Shown here piece after piece: positions 35,791-45,122 of a DNA stretch of 61,424 bases. This DNA is from an uncultured Lentisphaerota bacterium (GTDB lineage Bacteria > Verrucomicrobiota > Kiritimatiellia > CAIQIC01). Below the pieces are notes generated by a model that did no database searches, had not been told where the DNA came from, and saw only the letters and a program-made list of their open reading frames with translations. The stretch covers positions 1 through 61,424 of the forward strand of contig CAITZM010000095.1 in the NCBI GenBank assembly GCA_903896925.1, given 5' to 3'. The translations under genes and the position numbers were made by a program. Each line of letters starts with the position of its first letter. Within the stretch, counting starts at the first letter, position 1.

Positions 35791-37536
35791 ATGAGAGTAA
35801 AACTGGCGGTCGCGTTGTTGTCGCTGACGGCAATTTGCGCCGCTGCCGAAAAACCCTTCGACTTCGCTCAGGGCAGGCCTAACATCATCATCCTGCTCTC
35901 CGATGATCAGGGCTATGGCGATCTTTCGTGCCACGGCAATCCGGTGCTCGAGACGCCAAACCTCGACAAACTTCACGGCGAAGCCGTGCGCTTCACCGAT
36001 TTCCACGTGACGCCCAAGTGCACGCCGACGCGCGGGCAGCTGATGACCGGCTGGGACGCACTGCACAACGGCGCGACCTCGGTGACGGCGGGCCGCGCGG
36101 TGCTGCGGCGCGACATCCCGACGATGGCGGACATCTTCGCCGCATCCGGCTACCGCACCGGCCTGTTCGGCAAGTGGCATCTGGGCGACAACTATCCCTA
36201 CCGGCCGATGGACCGTGGCTTCCAGGAGTGCTGCTACTTCCACGGCTGGGGCTTGAGCGGCTCTGCGCCGGAGTTCGCCAATACCTATTCCGACGGCACG
36301 TTCCTGCACAACGGCGTACGCGAGAAGTTCACCGGCTACTGCACCGAACTCTGGTTCAACCGCGCGATGGCGTGGATGAAGGAGCGCAAGGCGGGCGGCG
36401 AGCCGTTCCTCTGCTATATGCCGCTCAATGTGGCGCACGGCCCGATGCAGGTGCCGGAAAAATACTCCAGCCTCTACAACAAGAAGCCCGGCTGGCCGGC
36501 GAAGTTCTTCGGGATGCTGGCCAATCTCGATGAGAACGTGGGCCGCCTCGAGGAATTTCTGCGCGCGACCGGCCTGCGCGAGAACACGATTGTGATCTTC
36601 ATGACCGACAACGGCGGCACCGGCGGCGTGAAACTGTTCAACGCCGGGATGCGCGGCGCGAAAAGTACACCCTACGAGGGCGGTCACCGCGTGCCGTGCT
36701 TCGTTCGCTGGCCCGCCGGTCGGCTCGGTACGCCGCGCGACGTACCCACGCCGACGAGCAACACCGATCTTCTGCCGACGTTGATTGAGCTGTGCGGCAT
36801 TTCGAAGCCGGCCGCCGCGGCGTTCGATGGCGTCAGCCTCGCCGGGCTGCTGCGCGGCTCGGGTTCGCTCGCCGACCGGATGCTGGTGGTGCAGCAAGAC
36901 GAAAAACCGGAGCCGTTCACTCCCTCCGCCGTCATCTGGAACCAGTGGCGGCTGGTCAACGGCAAGGAACTGTTCGACCTCAAGACCGATCCCGGCCAGA
37001 AGAACGACATCGCTGCGCAGCACGCCGACGTGGTCGCGAAGATGCGGGCGCATTATGAGCAGTGGTGGGCGCGTGTCGAGCCGGGTCTGCGCGAGTATCA
37101 GCCGATCAGCATCGGCGCGGCGCAAGAGAATCCGGTGGAGCTCTCGTGCTCCGACTGGATCAAGACCTATTGCGACAACGAGGGCCACATCCGCAGGGGC
37201 GAAGGCGGGCCGCAGGGTAGCGCGTGGGTGGTCTTCGTCGAGCAGGATGGCGACTACGAAATCACGCTGCGCCGCTGGCCGTCGGAACTGGATCAGCCGT
37301 TGCAGGCGGCGGAGAAAGGCAAGGCGTTCCCCATCGCGCACGCCAAACTCACCATCGGCGGGCAGGCGACCGAGGCGGCGGCCGCGCCCGGCGCGAAGAG
37401 CGTGACGCTGCACGTGAAGCTGAAAGGCGGAGTGAAGACCCAGTTGCACGCCTGGTTCCAGGATGCCGCCGGCCACGATCTTTGTGGCGCCTATTACGCG
37501 TCCGTTTTGAAAGCCCCGAAAGGAAATACACCATGA
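35791..37536 (+). CDS. Sec-exported sulfatase with extra C-terminal beta domain
   Basis: A 581-residue S1 sulfatase. ATG 35791 is spaced 6 bp from GGAG and starts the Sec signal MRVKLAVALLSLTAICAAA; 35785 is an alternative. The linker KPFDFAQGR is repeat-derived and runs straight into RPNIIILLSDDQG. The FGly motif is C77-T-P-T-R81; GKWHLGDN and FMTDNGGTGG follow. After about residue 440 comes an additional beta-sandwich (SAWVVFVEQDGDYEITLRRW to the C terminus) like the accessory domain of related arylsulfatases. It is coupled to the next sulfatase by ATGA. Confidence 0.92.
   Translation: MRVKLAVALLSLTAICAAAEKPFDFAQGRPNIIILLSDDQGYGDLSCHGNPVLETPNLDKLHGEAVRFTDFHVTPKCTPTRGQLMTGWDALHNGATSVTAGRAVLRRDIPTMADIFAASGYRTGLFGKWHLGDNYPYRPMDRGFQECCYFHGWGLSGSAPEFANTYSDGTFLHNGVREKFTGYCTELWFNRAMAWMKERKAGGEPFLCYMPLNVAHGPMQVPEKYSSLYNKKPGWPAKFFGMLANLDENVGRLEEFLRATGLRENTIVIFMTDNGGTGGVKLFNAGMRGAKSTPYEGGHRVPCFVRWPAGRLGTPRDVPTPTSNTDLLPTLIELCGISKPAAAAFDGVSLAGLLRGSGSLADRMLVVQQDEKPEPFTPSAVIWNQWRLVNGKELFDLKTDPGQKNDIAAQHADVVAKMRAHYEQWWARVEPGLREYQPISIGAAQENPVELSCSDWIKTYCDNEGHIRRGEGGPQGSAWVVFVEQDGDYEITLRRWPSELDQPLQAAEKGKAFPIAHAKLTIGGQATEAAAAPGAKSVTLHVKLKGGVKTQLHAWFQDAAGHDLCGAYYASVLKAPKGNTP
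35854..35880. repeat. In-frame PFDFAQGRP repeat
   Basis: CCCTTCGACTTCGCTCAGGG followed by CAGGCCT encodes PFDFAQGRP, placed between signal peptidase site and sulfatase domain. Confidence 0.7.
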
Positions 37537-39266
37537 GAAGAATGCTGGCTCTGCTCGCGCTCGTGCTGCCGCTCTCGCTGACGGCGGCAGAGAAGATGAA
37601 CGTGTTGTTCATCGCCGTGGACGACATGCGGCCGGAGATGGGCTGCTATGGCAACAGCGTCGTCAAGACGCCGAACATGGATCGGCTCGCCAAAAGCGGC
37701 ATGATCTTCACCCACGCCTATTGCCAGCAGGCGGTGTGCAGCCCGACGCGCAGCTCGCTGATGACCGGCCGCCGGCCCGACGCGACGCGCGTGTGGGACC
37801 TCGAAACGCATTTCCGCGTCGCGCTGCCGGACGCGATCACGCTGCCGCAGCACTTCAAGGCCAACGGCTACTATTGCGTCGCCTTCAGCAAGATTTATCA
37901 CCACGGCTTCGAGGACGGCCGCTCGTGGAACGAGCCGCACTGGTATCCGAGCGGGCAGACGATTGACGTTGATCCCAACGACTGGACCAAGCGCACCGTA
38001 AGCAACACGGGCGACGGCGTGAAGGAATACCGCAAGCAGCCGCTGCCGGCCGACAACGACAAGCCCAACGCCGGCAAGCGTGGCAAGGCTGGCAAGGGCC
38101 CGAAGGGCGACGCGTTCGAGATCAGCGAAAAGCAGGATGATGAGCTGCCCGACGGCTGCACCGCCGCCATCGCGGTCAAGAAAATGCACGAGCTGAAAAC
38201 GAAGAACCAGCCGTTCTTCCTCGCGGTGGGTTTCCTCAAGCCGCACCTGCCGTTCGTCGCGCCGAAAAAGTATTGGGACCTCTATGATCCGGACAAGATT
38301 CCGCTGCCGCTGATCGATCACCTGCCCGACGGCGCGCCGGCCTACGCCGGCCACGACAACGGCGAGCTGCACAGCTATGCCAACTGCCCCAAGGGCAACC
38401 CGATCCCCGCCGACTTCGCGAAGACGCTGCGCCACGGCTACTACGCCTGCATCAGCTACACCGATGCGCAGATCGGCCGCCTGCTCGACGCGCTGGAGCA
38501 GGAAGGCCTCGCCAAGAATACGATCGTCGTGCTCTGGGGCGACCACGGCTGGCAACTCGGCGACCACGGGCTCTGGCACAAGCACACCAACTTCGAACTC
38601 GCCACGCGCGTGCCGCTGTTCTTCCGTGTACCCGGCCTGAAGAGCGCGGGCCAGCCCTGCGCCGTGCCGGTCGAATTTCTCGACGTCTATCCGACGCTCG
38701 CCGATATGTGCGGGCTGGCGATCCCGTCGGGCCTGGACGGCAGCAGCCTCAAGCCGTGGCTGGAGAATCCGATGGCGCCGGCGAAAAAGGTCGCGATCAG
38801 CCAGTATCCGCGCGGCGGGGCCGTGACCGGCAGCAAGTCGCTGATGGGCTACAGCATCCGCGACGAACGTTGGCGGATGACCGCCTGGCGCGACCGCACC
38901 GATGGCAGCATCGCCGCGACGGAACTCTACGACGAGCAGAACGATCCCTCCGAGTCGCAGAACCTCGCGGAGAAGAATCCGGATATTGTCAAGCGCCTGA
39001 GCACCTTCATTCCGCCGCTGATCCCCTACGGCGGCAGGCAGGGTGCGGCAGCCAAACAGCCGAAGGCCGACCCGGCCAAGCCGAAGCAGGACCGCGGCGC
39101 GATGTTCGACAAGCGCGACAAAGACCACGACGGTAAGTTGACCCGTGAGGAATTTCTCGCCAACCAGCCAGACCCCGAGGAGGCCCCGAAACGCTTCCCC
39201 TTGTTCGACACGAACAAGGACGGCTTTCTCAGCCGGGAGGAATTTATCAAGGGCGGCAAGCCGTGA
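37533..39266 (+). CDS. Sec-exported iduronate-2-sulfatase-like sulfatase with EF-hand pair
   Basis: A 577-residue S1 sulfatase starting in the ATGA overlap at 37533 (longer upstream readings are wrong because they cross the preceding gene). Sec signal MRRMLALLALVLPLSLTAAE. AVDDMRPEMGCYG, FGly motif C69-S-P-T-R73, FSKIYHHGFE, FLKPHLPFVAPKKYWDLY and WGDHGWQLGDHG are typical of the iduronate-2-sulfatase-like branch. A basic linker leads to EF-hand loops at 529-540 (DKDHDGKLTREE) and 559-570 (DTNKDGFLSREE). It is the only iduronate-type sulfatase here with the EF-hand tail. Specificity for 2-O-sulfated sugars is inferred. Confidence 0.92.
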   Translation: MRRMLALLALVLPLSLTAAEKMNVLFIAVDDMRPEMGCYGNSVVKTPNMDRLAKSGMIFTHAYCQQAVCSPTRSSLMTGRRPDATRVWDLETHFRVALPDAITLPQHFKANGYYCVAFSKIYHHGFEDGRSWNEPHWYPSGQTIDVDPNDWTKRTVSNTGDGVKEYRKQPLPADNDKPNAGKRGKAGKGPKGDAFEISEKQDDELPDGCTAAIAVKKMHELKTKNQPFFLAVGFLKPHLPFVAPKKYWDLYDPDKIPLPLIDHLPDGAPAYAGHDNGELHSYANCPKGNPIPADFAKTLRHGYYACISYTDAQIGRLLDALEQEGLAKNTIVVLWGDHGWQLGDHGLWHKHTNFELATRVPLFFRVPGLKSAGQPCAVPVEFLDVYPTLADMCGLAIPSGLDGSSLKPWLENPMAPAKKVAISQYPRGGAVTGSKSLMGYSIRDERWRMTAWRDRTDGSIAATELYDEQNDPSESQNLAEKNPDIVKRLSTFIPPLIPYGGRQGAAAKQPKADPAKPKQDRGAMFDKRDKDHDGKLTREEFLANQPDPEEAPKRFPLFDTNKDGFLSREEFIKGGKP

Positions 39267-39330
39267 GCCGACGCCCTCAGGGGGAGGGCGCAAATAGCGG
39301 GCGGTGTCCAGGGCCTGATAAGTCGGTGGC

Positions 39331-39352
39331 GAAAAGTTCCAAGCCTTGGAAT
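39331..39352. repeat. TTCCA palindrome (copy i, single half)
   Basis: GAAAAGTTCCAAGCCTTGGA, about 75 bp upstream of the sulfatase at 39426, with no clear partner palindrome. Confidence 0.5.
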
Positions 39353-39363
39353 GGGCAGCAATA

Positions 39364-39393
39364 CCTCATTTCACAGTTGTACAAGTGTGAAAT
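39364..39393. promoter_or_regulatory. Near-perfect inverted repeat upstream of a sulfatase
   Basis: CATTTCACA and TGTGAAATG are separated by a ten-base spacer that is itself palindromic around TTGTACAA. The repeat is about 28 bp and ends some 35 bp before the sulfatase ATG. It resembles a dimeric-regulator operator more than the GC-rich REP hairpins, but a transcript hairpin is possible. Confidence 0.4.
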
Positions 39394-39425
39394 GGGGGCC
39401 GTTTGAGCGAACAGGAGTGAATTGA

Positions 39426-40796
39426 ATGAAACTGAAGACTACGTTGGTGGCCGGTGTGACGGTATGGCTGGCGGCGGGTGCGGCCTGGGCGGTGCCGGCC
39501 AAGCCCAACATCCTGTTCATCGTCGCCGACGACATGGGCTACGCCGACTGTGGCGCTCACGGCTGCAAGGATGTGCCGACGCCGAACCTCGACGCGCTGG
39601 CCAAGGCCGGCGTGCGCTTCACGCAGGGCTATGTCACCGGCACGGTGTGCAGCCCCTCGCGCGCGGCCCTGATGACCGGGCGCTATCATTATCGCGATGG
39701 GGTCTTTGATTGGATCCACCCCGGCGCCGCGGGGTTGCAGGCCGATGTACCGACGGTGGCCAGCTATTTGAAGCAGGCGGGCTACCGGACGGCGGCGGTG
39801 GGCAAGTGGCATCTGGGTGAGGACAACCAGTGTCATCCGCTGCGGCGCGGTTTCGACGAGTTCTACGGCTTCCTCGGCGGTGGGCGTAGCTATTTCCCGG
39901 ACAAGCCGGGCAAAGGCAAGGTCAACCACTACACGCAGCTCATCCGCGGCCAGGAGCCGGTCGTGGAGAAGGAATACACGACGCACGCGTTCGGTCGCGA
40001 GGCGGCGGATTTTCTGGCGCGCCAGAAGGGCCAGGCCGGACCGTTCTTCCTCTACCTCGCGTTCAACGCGGTGCACACGCCGATGGAGGCGCCCGACGAC
40101 TATCTCTCGCGCTTTACGGCGATCGAGGACAAGAAGCGGCGCACCTATGCCGGGATGCTTTCCGCGATGGATGACAACATCGGCCGCGCGCTGAAGGCCT
40201 TGAAGGAGGCCGGCCTTGAGGAGCAGACGCTGGTCTGCTTCATCAGCGACAATGGCGGGCCGATCGTGCGCAACGCGCCGAACGCGTCGCGCAATACGCC
40301 GCTGCGCGGCGGCAAGGGCGAGACGTGGGAGGGCGGCATCCGCGTCCCGTTCTTTATGAAGTGGCCCGGCCACCTGCAGGCGGGCACGACGTTTGAGCAG
40401 CCCGTCATCCAGATGGATCTGACCGCGACCGTGCTGGAGCTGGCCGGTGTACAGCGCGACGCGAAGTGGCCGCTGGATGGCGTCGGCCTGCTGCCATACC
40501 TGAGCGGCGAGAAGAAAGCGCCGCATGAAACCTTGTGCTGGGAATACGGCCAGCAGTGGGCGATCCGGCAGGGCGACTGGAAACTGACGTTCGCGCTGCC
40601 CACCAAGGAGGCGAAGACGCCCATCCTGGGCCTCTATGATCTGAGCCAGGATATCGGCGAGAGCCGCGACCTCGCCGCAGCCCAGCCGGAGAAGGTCAAG
40701 CAACTGCAAACAGCGTGGGCGAAGTGGCGCAAGGACGTCATCGGCGACCAGCCGGCGCCGAACATCACAATCAAGAATGTGAACAGATCCCCGTAA
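39426..40796 (+). CDS. Sec-exported sulfatase
   Basis: A 456-residue S1 sulfatase with Sec signal MKLKTTLVAGVTVWLAAGAAWA. PNILFIVADDMGYADCG, FGly motif C75-S-P-S-R79, VGKWHLGEDN, FNAVHTPMEAP, FISDNGGP and ETWEGGIRVP are all canonical. It resembles the N-acetylgalactosamine-6-/arylsulfatase A-like group. The SD is CAGGAG, 8 bp before the ATG. It lies downstream of a 28-bp inverted repeat, which suggests its own promoter. An esterase gene starts about 20 bp after its stop, so desulfation and de-esterification are probably co-expressed. Confidence 0.93.
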   Translation: MKLKTTLVAGVTVWLAAGAAWAVPAKPNILFIVADDMGYADCGAHGCKDVPTPNLDALAKAGVRFTQGYVTGTVCSPSRAALMTGRYHYRDGVFDWIHPGAAGLQADVPTVASYLKQAGYRTAAVGKWHLGEDNQCHPLRRGFDEFYGFLGGGRSYFPDKPGKGKVNHYTQLIRGQEPVVEKEYTTHAFGREAADFLARQKGQAGPFFLYLAFNAVHTPMEAPDDYLSRFTAIEDKKRRTYAGMLSAMDDNIGRALKALKEAGLEEQTLVCFISDNGGPIVRNAPNASRNTPLRGGKGETWEGGIRVPFFMKWPGHLQAGTTFEQPVIQMDLTATVLELAGVQRDAKWPLDGVGLLPYLSGEKKAPHETLCWEYGQQWAIRQGDWKLTFALPTKEAKTPILGLYDLSQDIGESRDLAAAQPEKVKQLQTAWAKWRKDVIGDQPAPNITIKNVNRSP

Positions 40797-40815
40797 CCCC
40801 ATCAGGAGCGAGACC

Positions 40816-41703
40816 ATGAAACATCTCGTAAAATTTCTCGCCGCCGCGCTGCTGACGACGCTCGCGGTCTGCGCCGCGCCCGCGAAGCGCGGCAGCTTTG
40901 GTTATCCGCCGCAGATAGAGGGCGCGCGCGTCGAGACCTATAAGACGGCGGGCGAGACCAAGCTGAACCTCTGGATTTTCGGCCCCGCCGCGCCGAGCAA
41001 CGCGCCGGCGATCGTCTTCTTCTTCGGCGGCGGCTGGAGCAGCGGCTCGCCGGCGCAGTTCGAGGTTCAGTGCCGACAGCTCGCCAAGCGCGGTGTGGTC
41101 GCGATCACCGCTGATTACCGCGTGGCCACGCGTCATCAGGCGAAGCCGGTCCAGTGCCTCGCCGATGCGCGCTCCGCGATCCGCTGGGTGCGCGCGCACG
41201 CCGCGCAGCTGGGCGTTGACCCCAACCGCATCGCTGCCGGCGGGGGCTCGGCGGGCGGACACCTTGCCGGTGCGACGGCGTTCATCAGCCAGTTCGATGA
41301 GCTCGCCGAGGACAAGAAAATCAGCGCGACGCCCAACGCGCTCGTGCTGTTCAATCCCGCGCTGGTGCTCGCGCCGCTGGCCGGTCTGGACCTCGACAAA
41401 AGCTTTGGCGCGCGCGTGCCGGAGGAACGGCTCGGCACGAAAGGCGAAAATCTTTCGCCGGCACATCACGTCACCTCTAACGCGCCGCCCGCGATCATCT
41501 TCCACGGCCGCGCCGACACGACAGTCCCGTTCGCCACCGTCGAGGCGTTCGCCGCGAAAATGAAGGCGGCCGGCAACCGCTGTGATCTCGTCGGCTATGA
41601 GGGCCAGCCGCACGGCTTCTTCAACCGCGATCCGTGGCAGGCCAAGACGCTGGACGAGGTCGATAAGTTCCTTGTCTCGCTCGGCTGGATAAAGGCAAGA
41701 TAG
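40816..41703 (+). CDS. Secreted alpha/beta-hydrolase esterase
   Basis: A 295-residue exported esterase with signal MKHLVKFLAAALLTTLAVCAA. The oxyanion-hole block reads FFFGGGW, so the His of HGGGW is replaced by Phe. The nucleophile elbow is G-G-S145-A-G in GGGSAGGHLAG. The likely catalytic Asp is in HGRADTTVPF and His in GQPHGFF. It belongs to the BD-FAE-like acetyl/feruloyl esterases that act on polysaccharide side groups. The SD is AGGAG. It sits between two sulfatases with 20- and 8-bp gaps and is certainly in their operon. Confidence 0.88.
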   Translation: MKHLVKFLAAALLTTLAVCAAPAKRGSFGYPPQIEGARVETYKTAGETKLNLWIFGPAAPSNAPAIVFFFGGGWSSGSPAQFEVQCRQLAKRGVVAITADYRVATRHQAKPVQCLADARSAIRWVRAHAAQLGVDPNRIAAGGGSAGGHLAGATAFISQFDELAEDKKISATPNALVLFNPALVLAPLAGLDLDKSFGARVPEERLGTKGENLSPAHHVTSNAPPAIIFHGRADTTVPFATVEAFAAKMKAAGNRCDLVGYEGQPHGFFNRDPWQAKTLDEVDKFLVSLGWIKAR

Positions 41704-41710
41704 GAACACG

Positions 41711-43162
41711 ATGAAACCCAATACGATCATGGGCCGCCGCGATTTTCTGCGGCTCGCAGGTGCGGCCGCGCTCGCTTTTCCAGTGGCTGGGAAAACCGCC
41801 GCTCCGGATTTTCAACCCCTGGAAAAATCGAGCAAGGGCAGGCCCAACGTGCTGTTCATCCTCGCCGATGACATGCGGCCGGACTGCATCGGCGCGCTCG
41901 GCAATCCGCACATCCGGACGCCGCACCTCGACAAGCTCGTCGCCCGCGGCCTGGCGTTCACGCGCACCTACGTGCAGGGCGCCAACAGCGGCGCCGTCTG
42001 CACGCCCAGCCGGACGATGCTGCTGACAGGCCGCAGCGTGTTCCACTTCAGCAACGGCGGCTTCGCCAGGCCGGACCAGGGTGGGGCGGTGCTCTGGGCC
42101 GACGCCCTGCGCGCCGGCGGCTACGAGACGTTCCACCTCGGCAAGAAGGGCAACTCCTACCTGCCCGGGATGAGAGCCTTCGAAACCTGCCTTTTCACCG
42201 GCGAGATCGGCGCCGACGAGCATGAGGTCTCCAGCCAGAAGAGCGCCGACCGTGTGCTCGAGTTCCTGCGCAGCCGGAAGACCGACCGGCCGTTTTTCAT
42301 CTACCTGGCGCCGCCGGTGCCGCACGACCCGCGCGTGGCGCCGCCGGAGTTCATGGCCCTTTACGACCCGGCGAAGATTCCGCTGCCGCCCAGCTACCTG
42401 CCGGTGCATCCGTTCGATAACGGCGAGATGACGGTGCGCGACGAGCGTCTCGCGCCGTGGCCGCGCACGGAGGCGGTGGTTAAACGCCATCTCGCCGATG
42501 ACTACGCCTGCATCACCTGCCTCGATCACCATATCGGCCGCCTCGTGGCCGCGCTTGAGGCCTCGGGCCAGCTCGCCAACACGCTGATCATCTTCGCGGC
42601 GGACAACGGCCTCTCGCTGGGCGACCACGGCCTGATGGGCAAGCAGAACCTCTACGAGTTCGGCGGCATGCATGTCCCGCTCGTCTTCGCCGGGCCGGGC
42701 ATCCCGCACGGCACGAGCGACGCCTTTGCGTACCTCTTCGACGTCTATCCGACCGTCTGCGAGCTGACCGGCACGCCGGTCCCGCCTGCAGTCGAAAGCA
42801 GGAGCCTCGTGCCGGTGATCTCAGGCAAGAAAGCCGGCGTGCGCGATGTCGTCTTCACCGCCTACCGCCAGTGCCAGCGCGCGGTGCGCGACCGGCGGTG
42901 GAAGCTCATCCACTATCCCCTGGTCAACAAGACGCAACTCTTCGACCTGGAGCAGGATCCACACGAACTGCGCGATCTTGGCGAGAAACCGGAACACGCC
43001 GGGAAAGTGCAGGAGCTGCTCGCACTGTTGGCGCAGCAGCAGAAACTGTATGATGACACCGTACCGCTGACGGTGGCCGAGCCGCAGCCGGCGGCGTGGA
43101 CGCCGCCGGGGCCGGATGAACTGCCGAAGAAAAAAGCCGCCAAGAAACAAAAGGCAACATGA
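41711..43162 (+). CDS. Tat-exported iduronate-2-sulfatase-like sulfatase
   Basis: A 483-residue S1 sulfatase with Tat motif GRRDFLRLAG (second ATG at 41729 possible). The c-region and linker FPVAGKTAAPDFQPLEK (about 23-39) are encoded by a complete bipartite TTCCA element and followed by SSKGRPNVLFILADDMRPD. The FGly motif is C97-T-P-S-R101. LGKKGNSYLPG replaces GKWHLG, and FAADNGLSLGDHG gives the metal pair. DDMRPD points to the iduronate-type branch. The C-terminal end is Pro/Lys-rich (KKKAAKKQK). It overlaps the next sulfatase by ATGA. Confidence 0.92.
   Translation: MKPNTIMGRRDFLRLAGAAALAFPVAGKTAAPDFQPLEKSSKGRPNVLFILADDMRPDCIGALGNPHIRTPHLDKLVARGLAFTRTYVQGANSGAVCTPSRTMLLTGRSVFHFSNGGFARPDQGGAVLWADALRAGGYETFHLGKKGNSYLPGMRAFETCLFTGEIGADEHEVSSQKSADRVLEFLRSRKTDRPFFIYLAPPVPHDPRVAPPEFMALYDPAKIPLPPSYLPVHPFDNGEMTVRDERLAPWPRTEAVVKRHLADDYACITCLDHHIGRLVAALEASGQLANTLIIFAADNGLSLGDHGLMGKQNLYEFGGMHVPLVFAGPGIPHGTSDAFAYLFDVYPTVCELTGTPVPPAVESRSLVPVISGKKAGVRDVVFTAYRQCQRAVRDRRWKLIHYPLVNKTQLFDLEQDPHELRDLGEKPEHAGKVQELLALLAQQQKLYDDTVPLTVAEPQPAAWTPPGPDELPKKKAAKKQKAT
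41775..41827. repeat. Bipartite TTCCA palindrome element (copy j, intragenic)
   Basis: CTTTTCCAGTGGCTGGGAAA, the spacer word GCCGCTCCGGA and TTTTCAACCCCTGGAAAAA span 53 bp in frame within the Tat signal/linker of the sulfatase at 41711. Confidence 0.78.
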
Positions 43163-44631
43163 ACACCATCAAGCGTCGTGACTTCCTGAAGCTGGCCGGG
43201 CTGGGCGCCACGGCCGCCACGCTGTTGCCCCGGTTGGGTCTGGCGGCGGCGCCCGCCACAGCAGGTCAGGGCAGGCCCAACATCCTCTTCATCCTTGCCG
43301 ACCAGTGGCGGGCCTCGGCGTTCAGCTACGCGGGCGATCCGAACGTGAAGACGCCGCAGATCGATAAGCTGGCGGCGCAGAGCCTCAACTTCGTCAACGC
43401 GGTGTCGGTGCTGCCGGTCTGCACGCCGTACCGCGCTGCGCTGATGACCGGCCGCTTCCCGACCTCGACCGGCATGTTCCTCAACGACCTCTATCTGCCG
43501 GACGAGGAGCTGTGCCTCGGGGAAATCTTCCAGGGCGCGGGCTACGACACCGCCTACATCGGCAAGTGGCACCTTGATGGGCACGGCCGGAGCGCCTTCA
43601 TCCCGCCCGCGCGGCGGCAGGGCTTCGACTACTGGAAGGTGGCGGAGTGCGACCACAACTATAACCATTCGCACTATTACACCGGCAGTTCACCGGAGAA
43701 GAAAATCTGGCCGGGCTACGACGCCTACGCGCAGACGGCGGATGCGCAGGTGTACCTGCGCGAACATGCGCAGGCGGCCAAGCCGTTCGTGCTGTGCCTG
43801 GCGTTCGGGACGCCGCATTTCCCCCACGGGTCCGCGCCCGAGGAATTCAAGGCGCTCTATCCGCCGGCGAAGCTCGTGCTCGCGCCCAACGTGGACGCGG
43901 AGCGCGCGGCCGCGGCGCGCCGCGAACTGCAGGGCTACTACGCGCACTGCACGGCCCTCGACAAGTGCGTCGGCGATGTGCTCGCCACGCTCCAGCAGAC
44001 CGGGCTCAACGAGAAGACCATCGTCGTGTTCACCTCCGACCACGGCGACATGATGGGCGCGCACGGCATCGCGCCGTGCCTGAAGCAGTGGTTCTACGAC
44101 GAGTCCGCGCACGTCCCGTTCCTGCTGCGCCATCCGCGCGCGCCGGCCCGCGTGGTCACCACGCCGCTCAACGCGCCCGACATCCTGCCGACCCTGCTCG
44201 GCCTGGCCGGCGTGCCGGTGCCGCCGGCTGTCGAGGGCGAGGACCTCTCGGCCGTCGTGACCGGCACGGGCAGCGGTCCGGATCGCGCCGCGCTGCTGAT
44301 GTGCGTCTCGCCGTTCATTCCGGGACTGGAGGAATACCGCGGCATCCGCACGAGCCGCCACACCTATGTCCGCAACCTCGCCGGCCCGTGGATGCTGTTC
44401 GACAACCAGTCCGACCCCGGCCAGACACACAACCTCGTGGGCGTGGCCGAACACGCCGCATTGCAAAAAGAACTCGACGCGCGCCTGCAGGCGGAACTGA
44501 AGAAAACAGGCGACGACTTCAAGCCGCGCCAGTTCTACCTGGACAAGTGGGGCTACAGGATCGCGGGCCATGGCAGCATCGCCTACAAGGAGGGCTCCCC
44601 GGTCCAAACCCCGCGCCGGTCGAAGCCGTGA
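43159..44631 (+). CDS. Tat-exported sulfatase with CTPYR motif
   Basis: A 490-residue S1 sulfatase with Tat motif KRRDFLKLAGLG. A short TAGQGR tail of the FDSAQGRP repeat (about 35-39) leads into RPNILFILADQWR. The FGly motif is C88-T-P-Y-R92; the Tyr in place of Ser/Thr is tolerated in the C-x-P-x-R rule. IGKWHLDGHGR and VFTSDHGDMMGAHG are present. DQWR with HGDMMGAHG is typical of the choline-sulfatase/S1 branch that also acts on sugar sulfates. The C terminus is unusually long after the domain (FYLDKWGYRIAGHG). It ends its operon. Confidence 0.92.
   Translation: MNTIKRRDFLKLAGLGATAATLLPRLGLAAAPATAGQGRPNILFILADQWRASAFSYAGDPNVKTPQIDKLAAQSLNFVNAVSVLPVCTPYRAALMTGRFPTSTGMFLNDLYLPDEELCLGEIFQGAGYDTAYIGKWHLDGHGRSAFIPPARRQGFDYWKVAECDHNYNHSHYYTGSSPEKKIWPGYDAYAQTADAQVYLREHAQAAKPFVLCLAFGTPHFPHGSAPEEFKALYPPAKLVLAPNVDAERAAAARRELQGYYAHCTALDKCVGDVLATLQQTGLNEKTIVVFTSDHGDMMGAHGIAPCLKQWFYDESAHVPFLLRHPRAPARVVTTPLNAPDILPTLLGLAGVPVPPAVEGEDLSAVVTGTGSGPDRAALLMCVSPFIPGLEEYRGIRTSRHTYVRNLAGPWMLFDNQSDPGQTHNLVGVAEHAALQKELDARLQAELKKTGDDFKPRQFYLDKWGYRIAGHGSIAYKEGSPVQTPRRSKP
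43261..43278. repeat. Short GQGRP repeat remnant
   Basis: GCAGGTCAGGGCAGGCCC immediately precedes the sulfatase AAC-ATC codons and matches the 3' end of the PFDSAQGRP repeat. Confidence 0.5.
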
Positions 44632-45122
44632 ACCGGGCTGGCTGATTCGACCCCTCGACAAGCTCAGGGCTGGCAGGCTCACCGCAGGCAAAGCAGTCTT
44701 GAAGTCCCCTGAAAATCACAGTTGAAGTGGCACCGGGGAAGATTGAACCTGCTTTCATCGTATCGGGCGGGTACTTGGGGCGCGCCTTATTTTGTGGGTT
44801 TGCCCTCCATGGACGACTAGCTGGGAGCGGCGGCATTCCTGCCGCCGATGCAACCGCTACCCAACCTCACCGGGCACCGCGCCGGACCCGCCAAGCCCGC
44901 GCCGGGCGTGGTCATGCGACGGCAGGAATGCCGCCGCTCCCAGTTAGCCAGAAACTCCCTTCCAAGGTAGGGGCTGCGCTTGCCTCAGCCCGTGCATTTC
45001 GCTTGCTGCATGTGTTCAGTTCCACGGCGCAGCGGGAAAGGTCGCTGGGCGGCGCGGTGCAATAAACGGCGCGGGCGGTCCGTTGGTTGCGCGGCAGGCG
45101 TTGAAGCAAGGGAGCTGATGCT
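44632..45122. repeat. Gene-free gap with FDSAQ-type repeat and inverted hairpin pair
   Basis: CCCCTCGACAAGCTCAGGGC, then GGCTCACCGCAGGC (44649-44690), is an intergenic relative of the repeat found inside sulfatases. At 44821-44844 and 44919-44942 two copies of a GGGAGCGGCGGCATTCCTGC hairpin face each other as a BIME-like pair. No gene is seen. Confidence 0.65.
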
